Of a stretch of DNA of 64,000 bases, positions 9,399-18,924 are shown piece after piece; position 1 is the first letter of the stretch; each line of letters begins with the position of its first letter. This stretch comes from Sphingomonas jeddahensis (GTDB lineage: Bacteria; Pseudomonadota; Alphaproteobacteria; Sphingomonadales; Sphingomonadaceae): positions 34,357 to 98,356 of the forward strand of contig NZ_MPSB01000013.1 in NCBI RefSeq assembly GCF_001981525.1, given 5' to 3'. The notes below the pieces were generated by a model, which made no database searches, was not told the origin of the DNA, and saw nothing but the letters and a program-made list of their open reading frames with translations. A program made the position numbers and the translations under genes.

Positions 9399-10138
9399 TC
9401 CTCGCCCGGCGCAGCCTGATCGCTGGCACCGCCGCCTTGCCGGCCGGGTGCGACCGCATTGCCGAGCAGCCGACCGCCCGGCGTATCCTGTTCCTGGGCG
9501 AAGACATGCACCGTGGCCTCCAGCGCGCGCTGTCTGATCGCAACGCTCTTGCCCCGGAATTCACGCCTGACCAGCGCTCGCCCTTCTTCCGTCCCAACGG
9601 CACGCGTGATCCTGGTACGACGGAATACGCTGCCTTGCGCGCGGCACGTTTTGACGACTGGCGGTTGAAGGTCGATGGATTGGTCGCAAGGCCCCTCTCG
9701 CTTGGCCTGGCTGACCTCGGCGCCCTTCCGCAGCGCGCGCAGATTACCCGGCACGATTGCGTCGAGGGCTGGAGCGCAATCGGCAAGTGGCAGGGGCCCC
9801 GGCTAGGCGACGTGCTCAAGGCTGCGGGGCTGCGCGACGCGGCGCGCTACATCGTCTTCACCTGCGCCGACCTCTATGGTGGCGAGCCTTACTACGAGTC
9901 GATCGACCTCGTCGACGCTTTCCACCCGCAGACGATCCTCGCCTGGGCGCTGAACGACCGCTTCCTGCCGGTGATGAATGGCGCGCCCTGCCGGCTGCGG
10001 GTCGAGCGGCAGCTCGGCTATAAACACGCCAAATATCTCATGCGGATCCAGGCGGTGGGCAGCCTCGTCGGGATCGGAAAGGGGCGCGGCGGATATTGGG
10101 AGGATAACGTCGATTACGATTGGTATGCGGGGATCTAG
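9395..10138 (+). CDS. Exported molybdopterin-dependent oxidoreductase (sulfite oxidase/MsrP fold)
   Basis: 247 residues. The N-terminus carries the twin-arginine motif RRSLIAG followed by a hydrophobic stretch ending LPAGC, which could be a lipobox, so it may be a Tat-exported lipoprotein. The molybdopterin-binding domain shows HDCVEGWSAIGKWQG, in which the cysteine is the expected molybdenum ligand, then YYESIDL, ILAWALNDRFLP and the family segment GAPCRLRVERQLGYKHAKYL. The ATGA overlap with the cytochrome b gene predicts a membrane-anchored redox pair. The substrate is unknown; sulfite or sulfoxides are the usual ones. Confidence 0.9.
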   Translation: MILARRSLIAGTAALPAGCDRIAEQPTARRILFLGEDMHRGLQRALSDRNALAPEFTPDQRSPFFRPNGTRDPGTTEYAALRAARFDDWRLKVDGLVARPLSLGLADLGALPQRAQITRHDCVEGWSAIGKWQGPRLGDVLKAAGLRDAARYIVFTCADLYGGEPYYESIDLVDAFHPQTILAWALNDRFLPVMNGAPCRLRVERQLGYKHAKYLMRIQAVGSLVGIGKGRGGYWEDNVDYDWYAGI

Positions 10139-10185
10139 ACCTAACGGTCTGGAAACCGGCCGCCGCCGCCGTTAGCAAGCGCAGC

Positions 10186-11415
10186 ATGGCCCTTATCGAT
10201 CTGTTCCTTTCCCGCGCGGTGAAACGCGGCACGCTCACCCTCCATCGTCCCGACGTGCCGGCGCGGACCTTCGGCACCTCGGAAGCGGGCTTTCCCGATG
10301 TGACGATCCGCTTCACCGCGAAGGGGGTCGGCCGTGCGATCGTGTCCGATCCCGGCCTCGGCGCGGCCGAGGCGTTCATGGATGGCCGGCTCGTCATGGA
10401 ACAGGGCGACATCCGCGATTTGGTCGCGCTGCTGACCTCGAACGATCCATGGGAGCAGGGGCGCTCGGCGCTAGCCGCCAGCCGGCTGCGTCGCGCAGTG
10501 GGCGCCGCTGCGCATCGCTTCGGCCGGATCAACATGGAGCGCGCGTCGAAGCGAAACGTCGCGCATCATTACGATCTGTCCGACCGGCTGTACGACCTCT
10601 TCCTCGACGCCGATCGCCAGTACAGCTGCGCCTATTTCACTGATCCAGCCAACAGCCTGGAGCAGGCGCAGGCCGACAAGAAGGCGCATATCGCCGCCAA
10701 GCTGGCGCTGAAGCCCGGGATGACCGTGCTCGATATCGGCTGCGGCTGGGGCGGGATGGCGCTGTACCTCCACCAGAAGACCGGCGCGGAGGTGCTGGGC
10801 GTCACGCTCTCCGAAGAGCAGCTAAAGGTCGCCCGTCGCCGTGCGCAGGAAGCGGGGGTTGCCGACAAGGTGCGGTTCGAGTTGATCGACTATCGCAAAG
10901 TCATGGGGCAGTTCGACCGTATCGTGTCAGTCGGCATGTTCGAACATGTGGGCGTGAAGCATTACCGTGCCTTTTTCGGCAAATGCCGCGAGTTGCTGGC
11001 CGACGATGGAGTGATGCTGATGCACACGATTGGTCGCATGGGGGTGCCGGGCGTGACCGACGAGTTCACGCTTAAGTACATCTTCCCGGGCGGCTACAAT
11101 CCCGCGCTGAGCGAGATTGTGCGCGGCTATGAAGGCACGCGGCTGTTTCCGACCGACATCGAGGTGCTGAGGCTTCATTACAGCTGGACGCTCGATCACT
11201 GGTATGACCGCACCGTCGCGGCAAAGGACGCGATTGTCGCGCTTTATGACGAGCGGTTCTACAACATGTGGACCTTCTACCTCGCCGGCGCGGCGGCGGC
11301 GTTCCGCCACGGCGGGCTGTGCAACTACCAGGTGCAGCTAACCAAGGGGCGCATGTCGGTGCCGGTGACGCGCGATTACATTTACGAGGAAGAGCGGCGG
11401 CTGCGTTCCGCCTGA
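10186..11415 (+). CDS. cfa: Cyclopropane-fatty-acyl-phospholipid synthase
   Basis: 409 residues. Transfers a methylene from S-adenosylmethionine to double bonds of membrane phospholipid acyl chains, a stationary-phase and stress adaptation. The SAM-binding motif VLDIGCGWGGMALYL lies at about residue 182. The upstream signature NVAHHYDLSDRLYDLFLD and the downstream MFEHVG and FNMWTFYLAGAAAAFRHG match CFA synthases. The ATG at 10186 was chosen; the longer reading overlaps the upstream oxidoreductase. A strong hairpin follows the stop codon. Confidence 0.94.
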   Translation: MALIDLFLSRAVKRGTLTLHRPDVPARTFGTSEAGFPDVTIRFTAKGVGRAIVSDPGLGAAEAFMDGRLVMEQGDIRDLVALLTSNDPWEQGRSALAASRLRRAVGAAAHRFGRINMERASKRNVAHHYDLSDRLYDLFLDADRQYSCAYFTDPANSLEQAQADKKAHIAAKLALKPGMTVLDIGCGWGGMALYLHQKTGAEVLGVTLSEEQLKVARRRAQEAGVADKVRFELIDYRKVMGQFDRIVSVGMFEHVGVKHYRAFFGKCRELLADDGVMLMHTIGRMGVPGVTDEFTLKYIFPGGYNPALSEIVRGYEGTRLFPTDIEVLRLHYSWTLDHWYDRTVAAKDAIVALYDERFYNMWTFYLAGAAAAFRHGGLCNYQVQLTKGRMSVPVTRDYIYEEERRLRSA

Positions 11416-11417
11416 TC

Positions 11418-11446
11418 CGTCATGCCGGGACAAGCCCGGCATGACG
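11418..11446. terminator. Perfect inverted repeat between cfa and the convergent SDR gene
   Basis: The arms CGTCATGCCGGG and CCCGGCATGACG surround a short spacer. The position between convergent genes suggests a bidirectional terminator, although there is no clear T-run. The CGTCATGCCGG core also occurs in the repeats at 16487-16735, so this is a member of a dispersed repeat family. Confidence 0.55.
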
Positions 11447-11452
11447 TTGTGC

Positions 11453-12226
11453 TCAGCCACCTCCGTGCAGGTTGATCTTCTGCCCGTTGACATATTCGCC
11501 GTCGGCGGAGACGAAATAGGCCACCGCCGCCGCCACGTCCGCGGGCGTCGACACGCGGCCGAACGGCGATCCTGCGGCCAGGTCATGGATGTCAGCTACG
11601 CCGCGAGTCGCCTTGGCCAGCCGCTCGCCCATGTCGGTCACCGTTAGGCCCGGCGCGACGATATTCGTGCGGATGTTGTTCGGCCGTTCCTCCTTGGACA
11701 GCACCAGCGCCAGCGCCTCGGCCGCCGCCTTGCCCATCGAATAGGGCGCGCCATTGGGGGCGTGGTAGAGCGTGGCGACGCTGGAGATCATGATGATGTC
11801 CCCGCGGCCATTCTCCTTGGCGCGCTGCCGCATCGAGGGGAGGACGAGCTTCGACATGTAATGCGGCGCGAAACAATGCGTGCGCATCACGCGCTCAAAC
11901 TCGCCCGGATCGGTGTCAGCGACGCTCTGTCCGCGGCTGGCGATGCCGGCGTTGTTCACGAGGATGTCGACGCCTGGAAAGCCGGCGAGCACTGCATCGA
12001 CCAGCATTTGGCAATCTTCGAAGCGATCGACGGACGCGGCATAGGCTTTCGCCTTGCGCCCGAGACCTTGGATCTCGCGGACCACTTCCCCGGCGGCCTC
12101 GGCATCGCGGCGATAGTTCACCGCCACGTCGGCGCCGTCGCGCGCGAGCCGCAGCGCGATCTCGCGCCCAATTCCGCGTCCGCCGCCCGTAATCAGCGCG
12201 ATTCTGCCCGAAAGTCCCCCGCTCAT
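11453..12226 (-). CDS. SDR family NAD(P)-dependent oxidoreductase (3-oxoacyl-ACP reductase-like)
   Basis: 257 residues of the classical short-chain dehydrogenase fold. Cofactor motif TGGGRGIG is at residues 13-20, NNAG follows in the middle, the catalytic serine is in IIMISSVATL and the YSMGK motif supplies Tyr/Lys. Closest in style to FabG-like 3-oxoacyl reductases. The start overlaps the stop of the upstream enoyl-CoA hydratase by ATGA, so the two form an operon for oxidation or reduction of acyl-CoA compounds. Substrate not determinable. Confidence 0.9.
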   Translation of the reverse strand: MSGGLSGRIALITGGGRGIGREIALRLARDGADVAVNYRRDAEAAGEVVREIQGLGRKAKAYAASVDRFEDCQMLVDAVLAGFPGVDILVNNAGIASRGQSVADTDPGEFERVMRTHCFAPHYMSKLVLPSMRQRAKENGRGDIIMISSVATLYHAPNGAPYSMGKAAAEALALVLSKEERPNNIRTNIVAPGLTVTDMGERLAKATRGVADIHDLAAGSPFGRVSTPADVAAAVAYFVSADGEYVNGQKINLHGGG

Positions 12227-13032
12227 GCCGCCTTCTCCCCCGTTTTCTTGCTGTAATCCGGCCGGCGCTTTTCGAAAAACGCCTTGATGCCTTCACCGAA
12301 TTCTGGCGCGGTTGCGCACAGGATCTGGTTGCGATCCTCCATCGCCACCGCAGATTCGAGGCTCGGCGCGTCGATCGCCATGCGCAGGCATTCCTTCGTC
12401 AGCCGCAGCCCCATCGGCGAGGTGGTGAGCATCGATTCGATCAGCGGCGCAGCGGCCGCTTCCATTTGGTCGTCGGCCACGACACGGCTGACGAGCCCGG
12501 TGGCGAGCGCGCGGTCAGCGGTGATGAAATCACCCGTCAGCATGAACTCCGCGGCCACGCTCGCACCGACGAGCCGCGGCAGGAAGTAGCTCACGCCGAT
12601 GTCGCACGCCGACAGCCCGATGCGGATGAAGGCGGCATTCATGCGCACCGATTCGCCAGCGATGCGGATGTCGGACGCAAGCGCCATGGCAAAGCCGCCG
12701 CCGCAGGCGGGGCCGTGGACCAGGCTGATGATCGGCTGCGGGCAGTAACGCATCTTCATCACGATCTCGGCGATCGACCGCTGGTGTGCGAGGCGATCGA
12801 TCGTGTCGAACTCGGAACGGCCGCCCTCCTGGAGATCGAGCCCGGCGCAGAACGCGCGGCCGGCACCCTTGAGCACCACCACGCGGCAGTCCCGATCCTT
12901 GGCGAGCTTGCCGAAATAGTCGTTCAACTCCTCGACGTGGCGATCGTTGAGCGCGTTCAGGACATGCGGGCGGTTCATCGTCACCCAATCGACTTCGCCC
13001 CGGCGCTCGACCGAGATCATCTCGTAATCCAC
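12223..13032 (-). CDS. Enoyl-CoA hydratase/isomerase family protein
   Basis: About 269 residues of the crotonase fold. Oxyanion-hole segments GAGRAFCAGLDLQEGG and HGPACGGGFAMALASDIRIA are clear, as is the RIGLSACDIGVSYFLPRLVG region. The preferred start is GTG at 13032 (VDYEMISVERR), because GAGAGGA lies just upstream. Alternatives are ATG at 13065 and ATG at 13020. The gene forms an operon with the SDR downstream and diverges from another SDR, giving a fatty acyl-CoA catabolic cluster. Confidence 0.9.
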   Translation of the reverse strand: MDYEMISVERRGEVDWVTMNRPHVLNALNDRHVEELNDYFGKLAKDRDCRVVVLKGAGRAFCAGLDLQEGGRSEFDTIDRLAHQRSIAEIVMKMRYCPQPIISLVHGPACGGGFAMALASDIRIAGESVRMNAAFIRIGLSACDIGVSYFLPRLVGASVAAEFMLTGDFITADRALATGLVSRVVADDQMEAAAAPLIESMLTTSPMGLRLTKECLRMAIDAPSLESAVAMEDRNQILCATAPEFGEGIKAFFEKRRPDYSKKTGEKAA

Positions 13033-13157
13033 GCTTCCTCTCCCGTTCCTGCTTGTTGCGTTCATGCTTGTTGACGGAGCAATCTACATAACTAAAGTTA
13101 TCCTGCAATCGCGGAAGGCCGATGGGGGCGCCGCTGGATGGGTGAGGGGAGAGGGGC

Positions 13158-13946
13158 GTGAAGCTCGGACCGGATATCGCAGCTGTCATCACCGGGGGTG
13201 CCTCGGGGCTGGGGCTGGCCACGGCAAAGGCGCTGATCGCGCATGGCGTGAAGGTCGCGTTGTTCGACAAGAATGCCGAGATCGGTCCCGGCGTTGCCGC
13301 GGAGATCGGTGCGGTGTTCTGCGAGGTGGACGTGATGGATCAGGCATCGGTCGATGCCGGCTTCGTCAAGGCGCGTGCGGCAAACGGGCAGGAGCGGCTG
13401 CTGGTCAATTGCGCCGGTGGCGGCTTTGGCGGGCCGAACAAAACGGTCGCGCGGTCGAAGGAGGACGGCGCGATCACGCCTTACCCGATCGAGAATTTTC
13501 AGAAGACGCTGGAGCTCAACCTCGTCGGCTCGTTCCGCTGCATCGTCGGCGCGGCCGCCGGCATGATGACGCTGGAGCCGACCGAGGATGGGGATCGCGG
13601 CGCGATCGTCAACACCGCCAGCGTGGCGGGCGAGGAAGGGCAGATGGGGCAGGTCGCCTATGCCTCGGCCAAGGCCGGCGTGATCGGCATGACGCTCAAT
13701 GTTGCGCGCGATCTCGCGAGCGAGGGTATCCGCTGCAACACGATCCTGCCCGGCATCTTCGACACGCCGCTGCTGGCGCGCGCCAAGCCGCAGGTGAAGG
13801 CGGCGCTGTCGGCGATGGTGCCGTTCCCCAAGCGGCTGGGCGCCGCGGAGGAATATGCCGCGCTGGCGGTCGAGATGCTGCGCAACGGCTATTTCAACGG
13901 CGAGGACGTCCGGCTCGACGGCGCAATCCGGATGCAGCCTAGGTGA
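13158..13946 (+). CDS. SDR family oxidoreductase (3-hydroxyacyl-CoA dehydrogenase type II-like)
   Basis: 262 residues from a GTG start after GGGGAGAGGGGC. Cofactor motif TGGASGLG is near residue 12, followed by LLVNCAGGG, the catalytic serine in VNTASVAGEEGQ and YASAK. The layout, with GQVAYASAKAGVIGMTL and TILPGIFDTPLL, resembles the HSD17B10 type that oxidises 3-hydroxyacyl-CoA. It precedes two acyl-CoA dehydrogenases on the same strand, consistent with a beta-oxidation role. Confidence 0.9.
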   Translation: MKLGPDIAAVITGGASGLGLATAKALIAHGVKVALFDKNAEIGPGVAAEIGAVFCEVDVMDQASVDAGFVKARAANGQERLLVNCAGGGFGGPNKTVARSKEDGAITPYPIENFQKTLELNLVGSFRCIVGAAAGMMTLEPTEDGDRGAIVNTASVAGEEGQMGQVAYASAKAGVIGMTLNVARDLASEGIRCNTILPGIFDTPLLARAKPQVKAALSAMVPFPKRLGAAEEYAALAVEMLRNGYFNGEDVRLDGAIRMQPR

Positions 13947-13950
13947 CATA

Positions 13951-14055
13951 CTCCCTCTCCCCGCTTGCGGGGAGAGGGCAGGGGAGAGGGGCGGTGGAGG
14001 GCGGCTCATGAGTGCCCTTCTCCCCAGTCCTCTCCCCACAAGTGGGGAGAGGGAG
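13951..14055. repeat. Palindromic repeat (CTCTCCCC..GGGGAGAG type) just before an acyl-CoA dehydrogenase
   Basis: Outer arms CTCCCTCTCCCC and GGGGAGAGGGAG enclose two inner hairpins. It fills nearly the whole gap between the SDR stop (13946) and the next ATG (14062). Its right arm is the only purine-rich tract in front of that ATG and so appears to serve as its ribosome binding site. Confidence 0.82.
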
Positions 14056-14061
14056 TGTAAT

Positions 14062-15159
14062 ATGAATTTCGATTATTCCGACGACCAGAAGATGCTGAAG
14101 GACGAGGCGCGCAAGTTCCTCGCCGCCAAGTGCGACGCCAAGGTGGTGCGCAGCGTGCTCGACAATGCCGATCGCGCTTATGACGAGGGGCTGTGGAAGG
14201 GTGTCGCCGAACAGGGTTGGCTCGGTGTCGCCATCCCCGAGGAGTTCGGCGGTCTCGGTCTCGGCCACGTCGAGCTTTGCGGCCTTGCCGAGGAGCTGGG
14301 CCGCGCCTGTGCGCCGATCCCCTTCGCTTCGACGGTCTATTTCGTCGCCGAAGCGCTGATGAAGTTCGGCTCGGCCGAGCAGAAGGCCAAGTGGCTGCCG
14401 AAGATCGCCGCCGGGGAGGTGATTGGCGCCTTCGCCACCAGCGAGGGCAAGGGGCCCGTGACGGCGCGCTCGATCGGCACAAGCGTGTCGGCCGGCAAGC
14501 TGTCGGGCGAAAAAATCCCGGTCACCGACGGTGACGTCGCAGACCTGATCGTGGTGCTCGCCAAGGACGGACTATACCTCGTCGAGAAGGGCGAAGGCGT
14601 GTCGGCCGAGGTGCTCGAGACGCTCGACCCGACGCGCTCGGTGGCCAAGTTGACCTTTAGCAATGCACCGGCTGCGAAGCTCGGGTCCGAGGACGGCATC
14701 GCGGCGATGCAGGCGGTGTTCGATCGCGCCGCGGTGCTGCTGGCGTTCGAGCAGGTCGGGGGCGCGGACAAGAGCCTTGAGATGGCCAAAGCCTATGCCT
14801 TTGAGCGGCAGGCGTTCGGCCGCGCAATCGCTGGCTATCAGGCGATCAAGCACAAGCTGGCTGACATGTACGTGAAGAACGAGATCGCGCGCTCCAACGC
14901 ATATTACGGCGCCTGGGCGCTCAACACCGATGCGGGCGAACTGCCGCTGGCAGCAGCCACCGCGCGCGTCGCGGCGAGCGAGGCGTTCTGGTTCGCGTCC
15001 AAGGAGAATATCCAGACGCACGGCGGCATCGGATTTACCTGGGAGGCCGATCCGCAGCTCTATTATCGCCGGTCGCGGCAGCTGTCGCTGGTCGCGGGTG
15101 CCCCCGCGACGTGGCGTGAGCGGCTCGTGAGCCAGCTCGAGATGAAGAACGCCGCGTAA
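14062..15159 (+). CDS. Acyl-CoA dehydrogenase
   Basis: 365 residues. FAD-dependent desaturation of acyl-CoA. The N-terminal helical domain (DDQKMLKDEARKFL), the middle loop LGVAIPEEFGGLGLG and the C-terminal helical domain with ERQAFGRAIAGYQAIKHKLADM and QTHGGIGFTWE are recognisable. The FAD-binding beta domain is shorter than in the neighbouring homologue and lacks a clear WxxxGxK motif, as in the smaller partner of heteromeric acyl-CoA dehydrogenases. That suggests pairing with the next gene, which is an inference. Confidence 0.92.
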   Translation: MNFDYSDDQKMLKDEARKFLAAKCDAKVVRSVLDNADRAYDEGLWKGVAEQGWLGVAIPEEFGGLGLGHVELCGLAEELGRACAPIPFASTVYFVAEALMKFGSAEQKAKWLPKIAAGEVIGAFATSEGKGPVTARSIGTSVSAGKLSGEKIPVTDGDVADLIVVLAKDGLYLVEKGEGVSAEVLETLDPTRSVAKLTFSNAPAAKLGSEDGIAAMQAVFDRAAVLLAFEQVGGADKSLEMAKAYAFERQAFGRAIAGYQAIKHKLADMYVKNEIARSNAYYGAWALNTDAGELPLAAATARVAASEAFWFASKENIQTHGGIGFTWEADPQLYYRRSRQLSLVAGAPATWRERLVSQLEMKNAA

Positions 15160-15161
15160 CT

Positions 15162-15244
15162 CCGTTCGCCCTAAGTTTGTCGAAGGGCTGTACTGCTAAA
15201 CCGACGAAGAAAGGGCGGGGCCTCGACAAGCTCAGCCCGAACGG
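15162..15244. repeat. Inverted repeat of the GTTCGCCCTGAGCTTGTCGAAGG family
   Basis: The left arm CCGTTCGCCCTAAGTTTGTC and the right arm CTCGACAAGCTCAGCCCGAA are near-complementary around a central spacer. It lies between the two acyl-CoA dehydrogenase genes. A single arm of the same family occurs at 48313-48340. Confidence 0.8.
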
Positions 15245-15262
15245 TTCGAGAGGAACCAGATC

Positions 15263-16468
15263 ATGGACTTCAACGATTCCCCGGAAGAGGCCGAATATCG
15301 CGCCACTGCGCGCGCCTGGCTCGAGAAGAACACCGCCGAGCACAAAGCCGAAGCACATGCCGACGATATGGCGGCAGGCAAGGCGTGGCAGCGGCGTAAA
15401 GCTGAGGCGGGTTACGCGCAGATCACCTGGCCCAAGGAATGGGGCGGGGCGGGCGGCACGCCGATCCAGTCGGTGATCTTCGGTCAGGAGGAGGCCAAAT
15501 TCCCGGTCAATTACGGCTATTTCACCATCGGCCTTGGCATGTGCGTGCCGACCGTGATGGCCTTTGCCGACGATGAGACCAAGAAGCGCTTCGTTGGCCC
15601 AGCGCTGCGCGGCGAGGAGATCTGGTCGCAGTTGTTTTCCGAGCCGGCCGGCGGCTCCGACGTGGCGGCGATCCGCACCAAGGCGGTGCGCAACGGCGAC
15701 GATTGGGTCATCAACGGACAGAAGGTGTGGACCTCGGGCGCGCATTATTCGGACTACGGCATCGTGCTGGTCCGGACCAATCCCGACGTGCCCAAGCACA
15801 AAGGCCTGACGATGTTCTGGCTCGACCTGAAATCGCCGGGTGTCGAGATCCGGCCGATCCACCAGATGTCGGGCGGGTCGAATTTCAACGAAGTTTATTT
15901 CACCGACGTGCGCATCCCCGATGCGCAGCGGCTCGGCGCGGTGGACGACGGTTGGAAGGTCGCGCTGGTCACGCTGATGAACGAGCGTCTCGCAGTCGGG
16001 GGCAGCCGCGGCGTGGGACCGGAGGAGATCCTGTCGTTGGCGCGCGACATGGATGCGGCTGACGGCCCGCTGCTGAAGGACAGCGCCTTTCGCCAGCGGC
16101 TGGCGGATTGGTACGTCCAGTCGCAGGGGCTCAGCAACACGCGCATGCGCACGATGACCGCGCTGAGTCGCGGCCAGACGCCGGGGCCGGAAAGCTCGAT
16201 CGGCAAGATCATCGCTGCCAACCAGATGCAGGAACTCGGCAACGCCGCGGTAGAGGCGGGCGATCAATATGGCATTATCGCCGATCCCAAGCTGGCGGCA
16301 CTCAAGGGCCTGTTCCAGGGCGCGGTGATGAACGCGCCGGGACTGCGCATCGCGGGCGGCACTGACGAAATCCTGAAGAACATCATCGCCGAACGCGTGC
16401 TCGGCATGCCGGGCGAGATCCGGACGGACAAGGATGCGGCGTTCAAGGATTTGGCGACGGGACGGTAA
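15263..16468 (+). CDS. Acyl-CoA dehydrogenase
   Basis: 401 residues, a full-length acyl-CoA dehydrogenase: N-terminal helices (PEEAEYRATARAWLEKN), the substrate and FAD region QLFSEPAGGSDVAAIRTKA with WVINGQKVWTSGA, then the C-terminal helical domain with ESSIGKIIAANQMQELGNAA and GGTDEILKNIIAERVLGMP. The start has AGAGGAACC upstream. Together with the smaller homologue before it, this may form a heteromeric enzyme such as those used on CoA-activated side chains or branched substrates. The precise substrate is unknown. Confidence 0.93.
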   Translation: MDFNDSPEEAEYRATARAWLEKNTAEHKAEAHADDMAAGKAWQRRKAEAGYAQITWPKEWGGAGGTPIQSVIFGQEEAKFPVNYGYFTIGLGMCVPTVMAFADDETKKRFVGPALRGEEIWSQLFSEPAGGSDVAAIRTKAVRNGDDWVINGQKVWTSGAHYSDYGIVLVRTNPDVPKHKGLTMFWLDLKSPGVEIRPIHQMSGGSNFNEVYFTDVRIPDAQRLGAVDDGWKVALVTLMNERLAVGGSRGVGPEEILSLARDMDAADGPLLKDSAFRQRLADWYVQSQGLSNTRMRTMTALSRGQTPGPESSIGKIIAANQMQELGNAAVEAGDQYGIIADPKLAALKGLFQGAVMNAPGLRIAGGTDEILKNIIAERVLGMPGEIRTDKDAAFKDLATGR

Positions 16469-16782
16469 AACTCGCTGCCGTACTGGCACCGTCATTCCGG
16501 GAAGGCGGAAATGACGTTGCCGGTACGGCACGGTACCCGAGCTTCGTCATCCGGACTTGATCCAGGATCCCGCTTCTTCTCCGGCCTTGCGTAAGGCCGC
16601 GGGACCCCGGACCAAGTCCGGGGTGACGGTGGCTGGTTAGAAAACCCCCGCCTCATCCGTCATGCCGGGCTCGGCCCAGCAACCACGGGGCCGCGACTTG
16701 ATCGGCCGAAAGGCGTGCAGATCAGTAGATCCCGGCACTAGAGCGGCATCCCAAACACGCGGGGCAACAGCGCCCTTATCCC
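16469..16782. repeat. Intergenic stretch made of dispersed repeat fragments
   Basis: No gene is supported here. It holds at least three repeat-like pieces. One is a GTCATTCCGGG..GGAAATGAC hairpin near 16490. A second is a longer inverted unit around 16548-16630, with CTTGATCCAGGATCCCGC on one side and GGACCCCGGACCAAGTCC on the other. The third is a GTCATGCCGGGCTC copy near 16660. These look like decayed copies of intergenic palindromic elements. Confidence 0.6.
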
Positions 16783-16968
16783 TCAATCCTTCTTGCGCGT
16801 GAACAGCACCGCAGCAGCCACAGCTGCCGATCCGATGCCTACGCCGAGCCCGATCTTGCCCAAATCCCAGCCGCGATGGCGGCGCGCGCGCTTCGCTTCT
16901 TCCGCCGCAGTCTCTCGTTGCTTTGCCGCAGCGGCAGCGGCGAGGATCTCATTGGGTTCGTCGGACAC
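16783..16968 (-). CDS. Small Ala-rich single-pass membrane protein, unknown function
   Basis: 61 residues from a GTG at 16968 with a strong AAGGAG upstream. The N-terminal half is a charged, alanine-rich helix (AAAAAAKQRETAAEEAKRARR). It is followed by one hydrophobic segment (LGKIGLGVGIGSAAVAAAVLF) and a positive tail TRKKD, so it is probably a membrane-anchored protein with its C-terminus inside. It lies 14 nt after tgt on the same strand and is likely the last gene of that operon. No family recognised. Confidence 0.72.
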   Translation of the reverse strand: MSDEPNEILAAAAAAKQRETAAEEAKRARRHRGWDLGKIGLGVGIGSAAVAAAVLFTRKKD

Positions 16969-16982
16969 GCTCACTCTCCTTT

Positions 16983-18595
<1,613 letters not shown>

Positions 18596-18671
18596 ATACC
18601 ACGAAGCGCACGCCGTCCCGATCTTCAGAGCGTAGCGTCAACGGGTTTTCGTCGTGTCGATGAATGAAAGC

Positions 18672-18745
18672 TGGATGCCCGACAAGGACTCGAACCTTGA
18701 TTGACGGAGTCAGAGTCCGCTCTCTTACCATTAGAGGATCGGGCA
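18672..18745 (-). tRNA. tRNA-Gln (anticodon CTG)
   Basis: Minus-strand cloverleaf. Acceptor TGCCCGA pairs with TCGGGCA, the anticodon stem GCGGA/TCCGT has loop CTCTGAC giving anticodon CTG, and the T arm contains GGTTCGAGTCC. CCA is encoded at 18672-18674, with a T at the discriminator position. It begins with a U1-A72 pair, typical of tRNA-Gln. Confidence 0.93.
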
Positions 18746-18924
18746 TCAGCTCGCGTCGCAGCGATGAAGCAACGACAGGGACGCGCCTCTAAGCCTACGT
18801 GATTTGTTGGTCAAGCACTCAATTTCGTATCCGGGTTGCAGCGGGTCACGACGCACGCTAGCGTCAGCGCCAAGCACCGAGCGGGCCAACCCGTGACGGC
18901 AGAAAAGAAGAAAGAAGACGGCAC

